The translations under genes and the position numbers were made by a program. 33,841 nt of DNA from Enhydrobacter aerosaccus. GTDB taxonomy: Bacteria; Pseudomonadota; Alphaproteobacteria; Reyranellales; Reyranellaceae. Where the stretch lies: assembly GCA_903915535.1 (NCBI GenBank), contig CAIWTJ010000093.1, positions 1 to 33,841 on the forward strand. Reading direction: 5' to 3'. Position 1 is the stretch's first letter. The number at the start of each line of letters is the position of its first letter. A model generated the notes under the pieces. The model saw only the letters and a list, made by a program, of their open reading frames with translations, was not told where the DNA came from and did not search any database. Below, piece by piece: positions 7,546 through 16,271 of the stretch.

Positions 7546-8724
7546 ATGCCCGTTCTGCCGCGTTCGCTCGAGATCCAGGCCGAGATCACCGCCATCCGCC
7601 GCGACATCCATGCCCATCCCGAGCTCGCCTACGAGGAGAACCGCACCTCCGACGTCGTGGCGGCGAAGCTGACGGAATGGGGCCTCGAGGTGACGCGCGG
7701 CCTGGGCAAGACCGGGCTGGTCGGCACCTTGCGCAAGGGCAACTCGGTGAAGTCGATCGGGCTGCGCGCCGACATGGACTGCCTGCCGATGGACGAATTC
7801 AACGAGTTCGAGCACCGCTCGCAGAACCCGGGCCGGATGCATGCCTGCGGCCATGACGGCCACACCGCAATGCTGCTGGGCGCGGCCAAGATCCTGTCGG
7901 AGAAGCGCGACTTCGAGGGCGCCGTGCACTTCATCTTCCAGCCGGCCGAAGAGGGCGGCGGCGGCGCCAAGGCGATGATCGACGACGGGCTGTTCGAGAA
8001 GTTTCCCTGCGATGGCGTGTTCGCGATCCACAACAAGCCCGGCATCCCGCTCGGCATGATCGTGAGCAAGCCCGGCCCGCTGCTGGCCGCGGCCGACCGC
8101 TGGGATATCCGCATCACCGGCAAGGGCGGCCATGCCGCCCACCCGCATACCACGCTCGACCCGATGGTCGCGGGCGCCTCGATCGTGATGTCGCTGCAGA
8201 CCATCGTGAGCCGCAACATCGACCCGATCGATTCGACCGTCGTCACCGTGGGCTTCTTCAAGGCCGGCTCGGCCTACAACGTGATCCCGGGCGAGGCGCA
8301 TATCGGCGGCACGACCCGCACGACCAGCCCCGAGAACCGCGCGCTGGTGAAGCGCCGCATCGAGGAGATCTGCGAGGGTGCCGCGAAGATGTACGGCGTG
8401 AAGGTCACGATGGAGCACAAGCCCGGCTATCCGCCCACGGTCAACAATCCCGCACAGGCCAAGTTCGCGATCGAGGTCGCAGCCGGCGTCTGCGGCGAGA
8501 ACAACGTGCGCGGCGACACGCGGCCCAGCATGGGCGCGGAGGACTTCTCCTACATGCTGGAGCAGGTGCCGGGCGCCATGGTGTGGCTGGGCAACGGCGG
8601 CGGTCCGGAGGCGGTCAGCCTGCATAACTCGCGCTACGACTTCAACGACATGGCGATCCCGTTCGGCGTCAGCTTCTTCGTGAACACCGTGGAGCGCTTC
8701 CTCGGGGAACCGGCGCAGGCTTAA
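7546..8724 (+). CDS. M20-family (M20D) amidohydrolase, hippurate-hydrolase type
   Basis: A 392-residue metal-dependent amidohydrolase of the HipO/AbgB/IAA-amino-acid hydrolase group, which hydrolyses N-acyl amino acids. Metal ligands are visible: C101, H103 in HACGHDGHTAM; E135-E136 in QPAEEGGGGA; H162 in AIHNKPG; and H360 in SLHNSRYDF. The HAHPEL motif near residue 22 is typical. The dimerisation/lid domain lies about 185-300. ATG 7546 follows a CGGAG ribosome site (7534-7538). No signal peptide, so cytoplasmic. The exact acyl-amino-acid substrate is not readable; proximity to phhA and an Lrp regulator makes an aromatic amino-acid conjugate possible. Confidence 0.92.
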   Translation: MPVLPRSLEIQAEITAIRRDIHAHPELAYEENRTSDVVAAKLTEWGLEVTRGLGKTGLVGTLRKGNSVKSIGLRADMDCLPMDEFNEFEHRSQNPGRMHACGHDGHTAMLLGAAKILSEKRDFEGAVHFIFQPAEEGGGGAKAMIDDGLFEKFPCDGVFAIHNKPGIPLGMIVSKPGPLLAAADRWDIRITGKGGHAAHPHTTLDPMVAGASIVMSLQTIVSRNIDPIDSTVVTVGFFKAGSAYNVIPGEAHIGGTTRTTSPENRALVKRRIEEICEGAAKMYGVKVTMEHKPGYPPTVNNPAQAKFAIEVAAGVCGENNVRGDTRPSMGAEDFSYMLEQVPGAMVWLGNGGGPEAVSLHNSRYDFNDMAIPFGVSFFVNTVERFLGEPAQA

Positions 8725-8744
8725 AAGCGTTCACTCGGCCTAAC

Positions 8745-10505
8745 ATGGAATTTTTCCGAGTCTACGGCCGGGTCATCGGGCTCCTCCGCGATGAGCGACG
8801 GCTGGCGATCATGCTTGCCTTCGCCAATGTCGCGGTGGCGGCCCTGCAGTTCTACGAGCCGGTGCTGTTCGGCAAGGTCGTCGACCTGCTCTCGAACGCC
8901 AAGAACGAAACCACGGACCAGCTCTGGGCCGACGCGCGCCGGATCCTGGTCATTTGGGCGGCGGTCGGACTGAGCGGCATCGTGGCCAACATCGTCGTAT
9001 CGTTGCAGGCCGACCGAATGGCCCATCGGCTGCGGCTCGGCGCCATGGCGCGCTACTTCGAGCATGTGCTCGACCTGCCGTTCTCCTTCCACAACACCCA
9101 GCACTCCGGGCGCCTGCTGAAGGTGATGTTGACGGGCGTCGACCATCTTTTCGGAATCTGGCTGACGTTCTTCCGTGAGAACCTCGCGACCTTCGTGGCG
9201 CTGTTCGTCATGCTGCCGCTCAGCCTGCTGATGAACTGGCGCCTGGGCTCCCTGCTGATCGCGCTGATCTTCTTCTTCGCCATTGCCAACGCCTGGGTGG
9301 TGAGCCGGACCGACAAGCTGCAGAAGGAGGTCGAGGACTACCACAGCCAGCTCGCCAGCCGCGCGAGCGACGCGCTGGGCAACATCCACCTGATCCAGAG
9401 TTTTGTGAGGCTCGCGGTCGAGACCAGCGAGATGCATCGCGTCATCGGCCGCACGCTGGCGGCCCAATACCCCGTGCTGAACTGGTGGGCGCTGCTGTCG
9501 GTGATGACCCGCGCGGCCTCCACGCTCACCGTCATCTCGATCTTCGTGCTCGGCACCTGGCTCTATACGCGGGGCGAGGCCACCGTAGGGCAGATCGTCA
9601 GCTTCATGGGATTCGCCGCGATGCTGATCAGCCGCATGGACCAGGCCTCGGGCTTCGTCAGCCGCATCTTCTTCCAGATGCCGGCCCTGGCCGACTTCTT
9701 CCATGTCATCGATCATCAGTCGACCGTGGTCGACCGGCCCGACGGCGTCGACATCGGCCGCGCGACGGGCCAGGTCGATTTCGAGGACCTGAACTTCTCC
9801 TACGACGGGCTGCGGCCGGCGCTGCAGCATTTCACCCTGCACGTGCCGGCCGGCACGACCGTCGCCTTCGTGGGCGCGACCGGCGCCGGCAAGAGCACGG
9901 CACTGTCGCTGCTGCATCGCATGTGGGACGCCCAGTCGGGCGTCATCCGCATCGACGGCATCGATCACCGCGAAATGAGGCTGGAATCGCTCCGCCGCAA
10001 CATCGGCGTGGTGTTCCAGGACTCCACGATGTTCTACCGCTCGATCGCCGACAACCTGCGAATCGGCAAGCCGGACGCGACCGATGCCGAGGTCCAGGAG
10101 GCCGCCAGGCTCGCCGAGGCGCACGACTTCATCATGCGCCAGCCGCACGGCTACGACACGATGGTGGGCGAGCGTGGCGCCACCCTGTCGGGCGGCGAGC
10201 GTCAGCGGCTGGGCATCGCCCGCGCGCTGCTGAAGAACCCGCCGATCCTGATCCTCGACGAGGCGACCAGCGCGCTCGACGCCGTGACCGAGGCGCGGAT
10301 CCAGAGGGCGCTCAAGGTGCTGATGCAGGGCCGCACGACTTTCATCATTGCCCATCGCCTGTCGACGATCCGCGATGCCAACCAGGTCGTGGTGCTGGAG
10401 CACGGCAAGATCGTCGAGCAGGGCGGCTACGCCGAGCTGATGGCGAAGAACGGCGCGTTCGCGACTTTGGTCGCCACCCAGCAGGGTGGCATAGAAACTG
10501 CCTGA
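8745..10505 (+). CDS. NdvA/ChvA-like ABC exporter (fused permease and ATPase)
   Basis: A 586-residue type-I ABC half-transporter: six-helix membrane domain (about 20-310) and ATPase domain (about 340-586). The ATPase has Walker A GATGAGKST (377-385), signature LSGGERQ (481-487), Walker B ILILDE (501-506) and switch histidine H537. The N-terminus (FRVYGRVIGLL, then FYEPVLFGKVVDLL) resembles NdvA/ChvA cyclic beta-1,2-glucan exporters, on which the call rests. No NdvB/ChvB glucan synthase is nearby, so the exported compound is uncertain; a lipid or another glycan exporter is the alternative. It follows the M20 gene by 20 nt. Start ATG 8745 has only a weak ribosome site. Confidence 0.85.
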   Translation: MEFFRVYGRVIGLLRDERRLAIMLAFANVAVAALQFYEPVLFGKVVDLLSNAKNETTDQLWADARRILVIWAAVGLSGIVANIVVSLQADRMAHRLRLGAMARYFEHVLDLPFSFHNTQHSGRLLKVMLTGVDHLFGIWLTFFRENLATFVALFVMLPLSLLMNWRLGSLLIALIFFFAIANAWVVSRTDKLQKEVEDYHSQLASRASDALGNIHLIQSFVRLAVETSEMHRVIGRTLAAQYPVLNWWALLSVMTRAASTLTVISIFVLGTWLYTRGEATVGQIVSFMGFAAMLISRMDQASGFVSRIFFQMPALADFFHVIDHQSTVVDRPDGVDIGRATGQVDFEDLNFSYDGLRPALQHFTLHVPAGTTVAFVGATGAGKSTALSLLHRMWDAQSGVIRIDGIDHREMRLESLRRNIGVVFQDSTMFYRSIADNLRIGKPDATDAEVQEAARLAEAHDFIMRQPHGYDTMVGERGATLSGGERQRLGIARALLKNPPILILDEATSALDAVTEARIQRALKVLMQGRTTFIIAHRLSTIRDANQVVVLEHGKIVEQGGYAELMAKNGAFATLVATQQGGIETA

Positions 10506-10573
10506 TATCCCCTTGGCGGAACGGTGCGGGCCGCCTAAGAGTCGCCGACAGCTATTCGAGCGAGGGGAAGCAG

Positions 10574-11578
10574 ATGAACAGGAAAATTGCATGGTTGGCC
10601 GCCCTCGCGCTGGGGTTCGCTAGCCTGCCGGCAGCGGCGCAGACACCGATCAAATTCACCCTCGACTGGGTCTTCCAGGGCCCCACCGCGCCGTTCCTGG
10701 TGGCGCTGGACAAGGGCTACTACAAGGCCGAAGGGCTCGACGTCACGATGGACCCGGGCCAGGGCTCGGCCGGCGCGGTGCAACGCGTCGCCACCGGCGC
10801 CTACCAGATCGGCTTCGCCGACGTGAACTCGGTCATGGAATACAACGCCAAGAACCCGGGCAAGGAAGTGATGTGCGTGTTCATGGCGTACGACTTCGCG
10901 CCATTCGGCGTCTACGCCCTGAAGAAGAGCGGCATCAAGGTGCCCAAGGACCTCGAGGGCAAGAAGCTGGGCGCGCCGGTGTTCGACGCCTCCTTCCGCC
11001 TGTTCCCGGCCTTCGCCAAGAAGACCGGCATCACGAAGTACGAGCACGTCAACCTGACGCCGCAGCTGCGTGAGCAGAGCCTGGTCCAGGGCTCGGTCGA
11101 CTTCATCTCGGGCCACTATTTCTCGTCGATGCTCGACCTCAAGTCGCGCGGCGTGAAGTTCGACGACATCGTGGCGATGCGCTACGTCGACTTCGGCCTC
11201 GACCTTTATGCCAACGGCATCGTCGTCTCCGCCGAGATGCTGAAGAACGAGAAGGCCGTGAAGGGCTTCATCGCCGCCACCCTCAAGGGCTGGAAGGACG
11301 TGATCGCCGACAACAAGCTGGGCATCGCCGCCGCCAAGAAGAAGGATCCGCTGATCGACGAGGCGCTGGAGACCGAGCGCCTGCAGATCTCCCTGCAGAG
11401 CAACATCCTCACACCCTACGTGAAGGCCAACGGCATGGGCGACGTCGATCCCGAACGCTTTGCCCGCTCGGTGGCCCTGGTGTCCGACGCGTTCGGCCTG
11501 TCGCCGCCAGCAACGCCCGACAAGGTCTTCACCAACAAGTTCCTGCCCCCCAAGGCGGACCGGATGGTCGCGAAATAG
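10574..11578 (+). CDS. NMT1/THI5-like (NitT/TauT-type) substrate-binding protein
   Basis: A 334-residue periplasmic binding protein with a Sec signal peptide (about 1-22, ending AAAQ). The mature start is FTLDWVFQGPTAPFLVALDKGYYKAEGLDV, the THI5/NMT1 pattern also found in ThiY and other pyrimidine- or sulfonate-binding proteins (shown here only to identify the family). The ribosome site GAGGGGA (10562-10568) supports ATG 10574. Its stop overlaps the ATPase GTG start by one base, so it is the first gene of a three-gene importer operon. No riboswitch was recognised in the 68-nt leader. Ligand unknown. Confidence 0.9.
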   Translation: MNRKIAWLAALALGFASLPAAAQTPIKFTLDWVFQGPTAPFLVALDKGYYKAEGLDVTMDPGQGSAGAVQRVATGAYQIGFADVNSVMEYNAKNPGKEVMCVFMAYDFAPFGVYALKKSGIKVPKDLEGKKLGAPVFDASFRLFPAFAKKTGITKYEHVNLTPQLREQSLVQGSVDFISGHYFSSMLDLKSRGVKFDDIVAMRYVDFGLDLYANGIVVSAEMLKNEKAVKGFIAATLKGWKDVIADNKLGIAAAKKKDPLIDEALETERLQISLQSNILTPYVKANGMGDVDPERFARSVALVSDAFGLSPPATPDKVFTNKFLPPKADRMVAK

Positions 11579-12363
11579 TGGCTTTCGTCGAGCTCAAGGG
11601 CGCAAGCCTCACCTACAGGCTCGGCAAGGAAACGACGCTCGCCCTGGCCGATGCCACATTCGGCATCGAAAAGGGCGAGTTCGTTGCCGTCGTCGGGCCC
11701 TCGGGCTGCGGCAAGTCGACGATCATGAAGCTGGTGACCGGCCTCATGCCGGCGACGACCGGCGAGGTGCACGTCGCGGGACAGAAGGTGAGGGCGCCGA
11801 TCAAGGGCGTCGGCATGGCCTTCCAGAACCCGACCCTGATGCCATGGCGCACCACGCTCGACAACGTGCTGCTGCCGATGGAAGTGGTCGAGCCGCACAA
11901 GCGCCGCTTCCGCCGCAATCGCGCCGAATATGTCGAGCAGGCGATGAAGCTGCTGCGTACGGTGGGCCTGGCCGACTTCGCGCTGAAATTTCCGTGGCAG
12001 CTCTCGGGCGGCATGCAGCAGCGCTCGAACCTCTGCCGCGCCCTGATCCACGAACCCGAGCTGCTGATGCTCGACGAGCCGTTCGGCGCGCTCGATGCCT
12101 TCACGCGCGAGGAGCTGTGGGGCGTCATGCAGGCGCTCTGGATGGAGAAGCGCTTCACCGGCGTGCTGGTGACGCACGACCTGCGCGAGGCGGTCTTTCT
12201 CGCCGACACCGTCTATGTGATGAGCCGGCGGCCCGGCCGCATCGTCATGACCAGGCGCATCGACATCCCGCGGCCGCGCCGGCTCGCCACGACCTTCGAG
12301 CCGCACTTCGTCGACATCGTCCACGAATTGCGCGATCGCATTCACCAGGAGCATGACGTTTGA
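11578..12363 (+). CDS. NitT/TauT-type ABC importer ATPase
   Basis: A 261-residue ATP-binding subunit. Walker A GPSGCGKST (40-48), Q-loop FQNP (82-85), signature LSGGMQQ (142-148), Walker B ELLMLDEP (161-168) and switch histidine in VTHD are all present. The PSGCGKS and LMPWRT motifs are typical of SsuB/TauB/NrtD-type ATPases. The GTG start overlaps the stop of the binding-protein gene by one base (TAGTG), which implies coupled translation. The downstream permease overlaps by 4 nt. Confidence 0.92.
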   Translation: MAFVELKGASLTYRLGKETTLALADATFGIEKGEFVAVVGPSGCGKSTIMKLVTGLMPATTGEVHVAGQKVRAPIKGVGMAFQNPTLMPWRTTLDNVLLPMEVVEPHKRRFRRNRAEYVEQAMKLLRTVGLADFALKFPWQLSGGMQQRSNLCRALIHEPELLMLDEPFGALDAFTREELWGVMQALWMEKRFTGVLVTHDLREAVFLADTVYVMSRRPGRIVMTRRIDIPRPRRLATTFEPHFVDIVHELRDRIHQEHDV

Positions 12364-13130
12364 ACCGCCGCGACGCGCTCAGGATCGCGATGCCCTGGCT
12401 GGTGATCGCCGTGCTGCTGGCGATCTGGGAGATCGTCTGCGTCGCTTTCGACATCCAGGAAATCCTCCTGCCGCGCCCGAGCCGCATCTTCAGCGTGTTC
12501 GTGGCGCGCTTCGACATCTTGCTGGCCTTCTGCTGGGACACGCTGTGGACGACCTTGCTGGGCTTCCTGATGGCGATCGCCGGCGGGCTGCTGCTGGGCC
12601 TCGCGATCGGCGCCTCGCCGTTCATCTACTCCGGTCTCTATCCGCTGCTGATCGCCTTCAACGCCGTGCCCAAGGTGGCCCTCGTGCCGATCCTGATGAT
12701 CTGGGTCGGCATCGGCGCACTGCCCGCGATCATTACCGCCTTCGTGATCAGCTTCTTCCCGATCGTGGTGAACGTGGCCACCGGCCTCGCCACCATCGAG
12801 CCCGAGATGCGCGACGTGCTGCGGTCGCTGGGCGCCACGCGCACCGAGATCCTGCTCAAGGTCGGCATCCCGCGCGCGATGCCGTACCTGTTCGCCAGCC
12901 TCAAGGTCGCGATCACGCTCGCGTTCATCGGTTCGGTGATCTCCGAGACCGTGGGCGGCAATCGCGGCATCGGCTTTCTGATGCTCTCCGCCGGCGCGCG
13001 CAATGACACCGCGACGACCTTCGCCGGCCTGTTCGCCATCGCGATCATGGGCGTGCTGATGTACGCCGTCTGCGCCCTGGTCGAGAAGCGCATGACGCGC
13101 TGGGCCTTCCGCGGCGAGATCGTGGCGTGA
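12360..13130 (+). CDS. NitT/TauT-type ABC importer permease
   Basis: A 256-residue membrane subunit with about six helices and the EAA-type cytoplasmic loop (about 155-175, RSLGATRTEILLKVGIP) that docks on the ATPase. The start is TTG 12360: AGGAG at 12347-12351 lies 8 nt upstream, whereas the alternative ATG 12390 would remove the N-terminal charged residues and has no ribosome site. It overlaps the ATPase stop by 4 nt. It completes the importer with the genes at 10574 and 11578. Confidence 0.9.
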   Translation: MNRRDALRIAMPWLVIAVLLAIWEIVCVAFDIQEILLPRPSRIFSVFVARFDILLAFCWDTLWTTLLGFLMAIAGGLLLGLAIGASPFIYSGLYPLLIAFNAVPKVALVPILMIWVGIGALPAIITAFVISFFPIVVNVATGLATIEPEMRDVLRSLGATRTEILLKVGIPRAMPYLFASLKVAITLAFIGSVISETVGGNRGIGFLMLSAGARNDTATTFAGLFAIAIMGVLMYAVCALVEKRMTRWAFRGEIVA

Positions 13131-13158
13131 CAGCGGAACCTTAGGACGCCGGCAACGC

Positions 13159-13180
13159 TTTCCATGGATAGCCATGGAGG
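13159..13180 (+). promoter_or_regulatory. Hairpin that would mask the ribosome-binding site of the next gene
   Basis: Perfect 7-bp arms TCCATGG (13161-13167) and CCATGGA (13172-13178) close a 4-nt loop ATAG. Two G-U pairs (13160-13179, 13159-13180) extend the stem, so all of the GGAGG ribosome site (13176-13180) of the gene starting at 13189 is paired. This could give structure-dependent translation. Folding is read by eye. Confidence 0.5.
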
Positions 13181-13188
13181 CAAAGGCC

Positions 13189-13509
13189 ATGCGTAGGTTC
13201 GTTCCCATACTCTGCGTCGTTTCGGCGTTGATTGCCGCCGGGAGCACGGCGACAGCACAGTCCAACAAGCTTCAGCCGCCCACTCAGACTCCCGGCGTCG
13301 CGGTGCCCGGTTTTACGGCCGAGGATCCCCGCCCCGGCACCTCGGGCGGCAGCCCCTCCAGCAGCGGCAGCAACGTCGGTTCCAACGTCGGGGCAGGCGC
13401 CACGGCGGCGCCCGTCGGTAACGACGTCACTCCGCCCGGTGTCGCCCCCGACGTCGCGCAGTCGCCGAAGACGCGCCCGCTGTTCGGCCTGTCGCGCGAC
13501 CTGCCGTAG
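13189..13509 (+). CDS. Small secreted protein, Gly/Ser/Pro-rich, unknown function
   Basis: A 106-residue protein with a clear Sec signal peptide (MRRFVPILCVVSALIAAG, likely cut after ATAQ). The mature part is low-complexity: PP/TQTP, then SGGSPSSSGSN repeats around VGSNVG, then a proline-rich tail. It is probably disordered in the periplasm or at the surface. ATG 13189 is preferred over ATG 13174 because GGAGG (13176-13180) lies 8 nt before it. The stop (TAG 13507-13509) touches the stop of the convergent ABC-F gene. I do not recognise a family. Confidence 0.7.
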   Translation: MRRFVPILCVVSALIAAGSTATAQSNKLQPPTQTPGVAVPGFTAEDPRPGTSGGSPSSSGSNVGSNVGAGATAAPVGNDVTPPGVAPDVAQSPKTRPLFGLSRDLP

Positions 13510-15039
13510 CTAGGCCGGCGCCTCGAAGAAGGCGTCGGGATCATCGATCTCGACCAGCCGGCCCTTGCGGATTTCGAGGAAGCGCGTGGCGACGGTGCGG
13601 GTGAAGAAGCGGTCGTGGCTCACGAACAGGCACGACACGTCGCTCTTCTCAAGCTGCTCCTCCAGATCCTCCTGTCCCTCGATGTCGAGATGGTTGGTCG
13701 GCTCGTCGAGCAGATACATGTTGGGCCGCAGCAGCTTCATCTTCAGGAACACCAGCCGTGCGCGCTCGCCGTGGCTCAGCACGGAGATCGGCTCGGCAAT
13801 GCGCGCGAAGGCGAAGCCGGCGCCCGCCAGATGGCGGATGGCGTCCTTCTCCGTGATGCCCTCGGCATCGACGACGTAGTCGAGGATCTTCGTCTTCGTC
13901 GGCAGGTCGCGCATGGTCTGGTCGAAGTAGACCAGCCGGCAGGATGGATTGAAGCGCACCGGCGAGATGCCGTCATAGTGCTCGCGCGCGGGATCGTAGG
14001 CGGCCGCCAACGCCGAGAGCAGGGTCGATTTGCCCGCGCCATTGGCGCCCAGGATCGCGACCCGGTCGCCGGCGGCGATGGTGAGTCTGTCTATGCCGAT
14101 CAGCCTGCGGCCGTCGGGCGTCTTCACCTCGAGGCCGGCCAGTCTGAGCGCCACCTTGGCGTCGATGTCGCCGTCGGCCAGTTCCAGCCTGCGTTCGCGC
14201 GCCACGTAGGTCTGGGTGCGGTCGGTCTCGATCCGCGCGATGCGGGTCTCGATCGCGCTCTTGCGCCGGTTGAGGTCGGGATTCTTGACCGCCCACACTT
14301 TGTACCGTGCGGCTGCGGCTTCGAGCCGCTTGATCTCCTTTTCCTCGAGCTCGGCGCGCGCGGCCGCCGTGGCGTCGCGGCGCAGCAGCTCTTCGCGCGC
14401 GGTGGTGAACTTCGTTTTGAAGGCATGCACGCCGTCGGCGCGCAGAAAGAGCGTGCGCTCGGTCACGCGGTCGAGGAACTCGCGGTCGTGGCTGACGATC
14501 AGCATCGGCACCGTGAAGTCCGTCAGGAGCCAGCGCTCGAGCGTATTGATGTTGGCGAGGTCGAGATGGTTGGTGGGCTCGTCGAGGATCAGCATGTCGG
14601 GCTCCTCGAGGCGCGCTGCGCCCGCGATCAGCAAGAGGCGCTGCCAGCCGCCGGACAGGGTGCCGAACGGCTTGTCGAGGGTCTCCTGCGACACGCCGAT
14701 CTCGTCGGCCAGGACGTCGATGCGCCACAGGTCGTCGCCGATGCCACCGCGCACCAGCGCATCGCCTAGCACGTCGCGCACCGGACGGCCGGCCAGGCCT
14801 TCGGGAATGTCCTGCGGCAGGGTCCCGACGCGCAGGCCTCGCGAGCGGATTACCTGCCCGGCGTTGAGTTCGAGCAGGCCGCCGAGGCATTTCAGCAGGG
14901 TCGACTTGCCCGCGCCGTTCTCGCCGACCAGAGCCGTGCGCGCGCCGTCCAGCAGGAACGACACGTTCTCGAACACACGGCTGGAGCCGTAGAAGAAGGA
15001 GGCGCGCTCCATGCCGAGCACGGCCTGACGCGAAGCCAT
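13510..15039 (-). CDS. ABC-F family ATPase (Uup/EttA-like)
   Basis: A 509-residue protein with two ATPase domains and no membrane part. Domain 1: Walker A GENGAGKST (39-47), signature LSGG (128-131), Walker B with DEPTNHLD (153-160). A charged, helical linker follows (about 215-290). Domain 2: Walker A GANGAGKST (331-339), signature LSHGE (421-425) and DEPTNHLD (445-452). ABC-F proteins act on the ribosome in translation or antibiotic resistance. The second signature has His in place of the usual Gly (LSGGE). The start is MASRQ at 15039; the frame is open further upstream but reads through the leader shared with the divergent flavin enzyme. Confidence 0.9.
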   Translation of the reverse strand: MASRQAVLGMERASFFYGSSRVFENVSFLLDGARTALVGENGAGKSTLLKCLGGLLELNAGQVIRSRGLRVGTLPQDIPEGLAGRPVRDVLGDALVRGGIGDDLWRIDVLADEIGVSQETLDKPFGTLSGGWQRLLLIAGAARLEEPDMLILDEPTNHLDLANINTLERWLLTDFTVPMLIVSHDREFLDRVTERTLFLRADGVHAFKTKFTTAREELLRRDATAAARAELEEKEIKRLEAAAARYKVWAVKNPDLNRRKSAIETRIARIETDRTQTYVARERRLELADGDIDAKVALRLAGLEVKTPDGRRLIGIDRLTIAAGDRVAILGANGAGKSTLLSALAAAYDPAREHYDGISPVRFNPSCRLVYFDQTMRDLPTKTKILDYVVDAEGITEKDAIRHLAGAGFAFARIAEPISVLSHGERARLVFLKMKLLRPNMYLLDEPTNHLDIEGQEDLEEQLEKSDVSCLFVSHDRFFTRTVATRFLEIRKGRLVEIDDPDAFFEAPA

Positions 15040-15176
15040 TGTCGAACTGTCCCGTTGATTCGCCAGAAAATACGGGCGATCCCATACGCCATCTGCGGTG
15101 CGGAAGCGAGGCCCGCTTGCGGCCCGGCGCCCGCCGTGAAAGCATTTCCTCAATAACGAAAATCGGAGGATGTGCC

Positions 15177-16271
15177 ATGGACGTCGGCATGATGATGGTG
15201 TTCGCCAGCTACGGCTGGGAGAACTGCCCCGATCAGCGCGTATGGGACGAGGAGATCAGGCTGGCGCGGATCGCCGCCGACAGCGGCTTCGACTGCCTGT
15301 GGTCGGCCGAGCATCACTTCAACGACTACTCCTTCGTGCCCGACAATCTCGCCCTCATGACGCATTTGACGGCGCTTTGTCCGAACATCGACGTCGGCAC
15401 GGCGGCGGTCATCCTGCCGTGGCACGATCCGTTGCGGGTCGCGGAGAATGCGGCCGTGCTCGACATGCTGAGCAAGGGCAGATTGCGGCTCGGGATGGGG
15501 CGCGGCCTGGCGCGGCGCGAGTTCAATGCCTTCCGTCTCAGCATGGATGAATCGCGCGGCCGCTTCGACGAGGCGGCGCCGATGATCGTCGAGGCGCTCA
15601 GGACCGGCTTCATGGAAGGCAACGGCAAGTACTACAAGCAGCCACGCATCGAGATCCGGCCGCGCCCGCAGCATTCCTTCGACGGCCGCATCTATGCCGT
15701 GGCGTCGAGCGAGGATTCGATCGACTCGGCGGCCAAGCTCGGCGCCCATATGGTGATGTTCGCCGACCGACCGTGGGAAATGCGCGCGCCGATGATCGAG
15801 CGGGGCCGCGCGCTGCACCGGCAGTACCATGGCACGGCGGCGCCGACGGTGATGCTCACCGAGTTCTGCGTCTGCGGGCCGGACGCCGCGGACATCGAGG
15901 ACGAAGCGCGCCGCTACCAGGGCAAGTTCGTGGAGAGCAATTTCTACCACTACGAATTCCTGGGCGAGCACTTCAAGACCGTGAAGGGCTACGACTCCTA
16001 CCAGCAGAAGGCCGATCTCGCGCGCAAGGGCGGCGGCATCGAAGGCGCGATCACCGGCTTCATGCAGGCCGCTTCCTGGGGCACGCCCGACAAGATCCTG
16101 CGCGGGCTCGAGGCGCGGCGGAAGCTGCTAGGCGACTTCGAGATGAACGTGGCGTTCCGCTTTGGCGGCACGCCCTACGAGATCTCCGAGCGCGGCCTGA
16201 AGCTGTTCGCGAAGGAAGTGCTGCCGGTGGTGAAGAAGTGGACGCTCGTGGAGGCTGCGAGGGCGGCCTGA
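15177..16271 (+). CDS. LLM-class (luciferase-like) flavin-dependent oxidoreductase
   Basis: A 364-residue bacterial-luciferase-like TIM-barrel monooxygenase, which uses reduced FMN from a separate reductase. Family features: WSAEHHFNDYSFVPDN near residues 42-57, GTAAVILPWHDPLRVAE near 77-93, and LGMGRGLARREFNAF near 105-119. The ribosome site GGAGGA (15165-15170) sets ATG 15177; an open frame extends upstream to 15039 but overlaps the ABC-F start region. No flavin reductase partner is in the window and the substrate is unknown. Its stop TGA abuts the convergent amidohydrolase stop. Confidence 0.88.
   Translation: MDVGMMMVFASYGWENCPDQRVWDEEIRLARIAADSGFDCLWSAEHHFNDYSFVPDNLALMTHLTALCPNIDVGTAAVILPWHDPLRVAENAAVLDMLSKGRLRLGMGRGLARREFNAFRLSMDESRGRFDEAAPMIVEALRTGFMEGNGKYYKQPRIEIRPRPQHSFDGRIYAVASSEDSIDSAAKLGAHMVMFADRPWEMRAPMIERGRALHRQYHGTAAPTVMLTEFCVCGPDAADIEDEARRYQGKFVESNFYHYEFLGEHFKTVKGYDSYQQKADLARKGGGIEGAITGFMQAASWGTPDKILRGLEARRKLLGDFEMNVAFRFGGTPYEISERGLKLFAKEVLPVVKKWTLVEAARAA

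Noticed and set aside
10515..10535. GGCGG/CCGCC inverted repeat after the exporter gene
   Set aside because: Only 5-bp arms around an 11-nt loop, no U-run; expected by chance in GC-rich DNA.
9485..10573. Long in-frame extension upstream of the binding protein at 10574
   Set aside because: It lies inside the exporter gene in another frame; the ribosome site and signal peptide place the start at 10574.
10506..10573. Possible TPP or other riboswitch upstream of the THI5-like importer
   Set aside because: The leader is only 68 nt and has none of the conserved TPP-box sequences I looked for.
8721..10592. Minus-strand frame of 623 codons opposite the ABC exporter
   Set aside because: Composition is typical of antisense shadow frames, and the plus frame carries every ABC motif.
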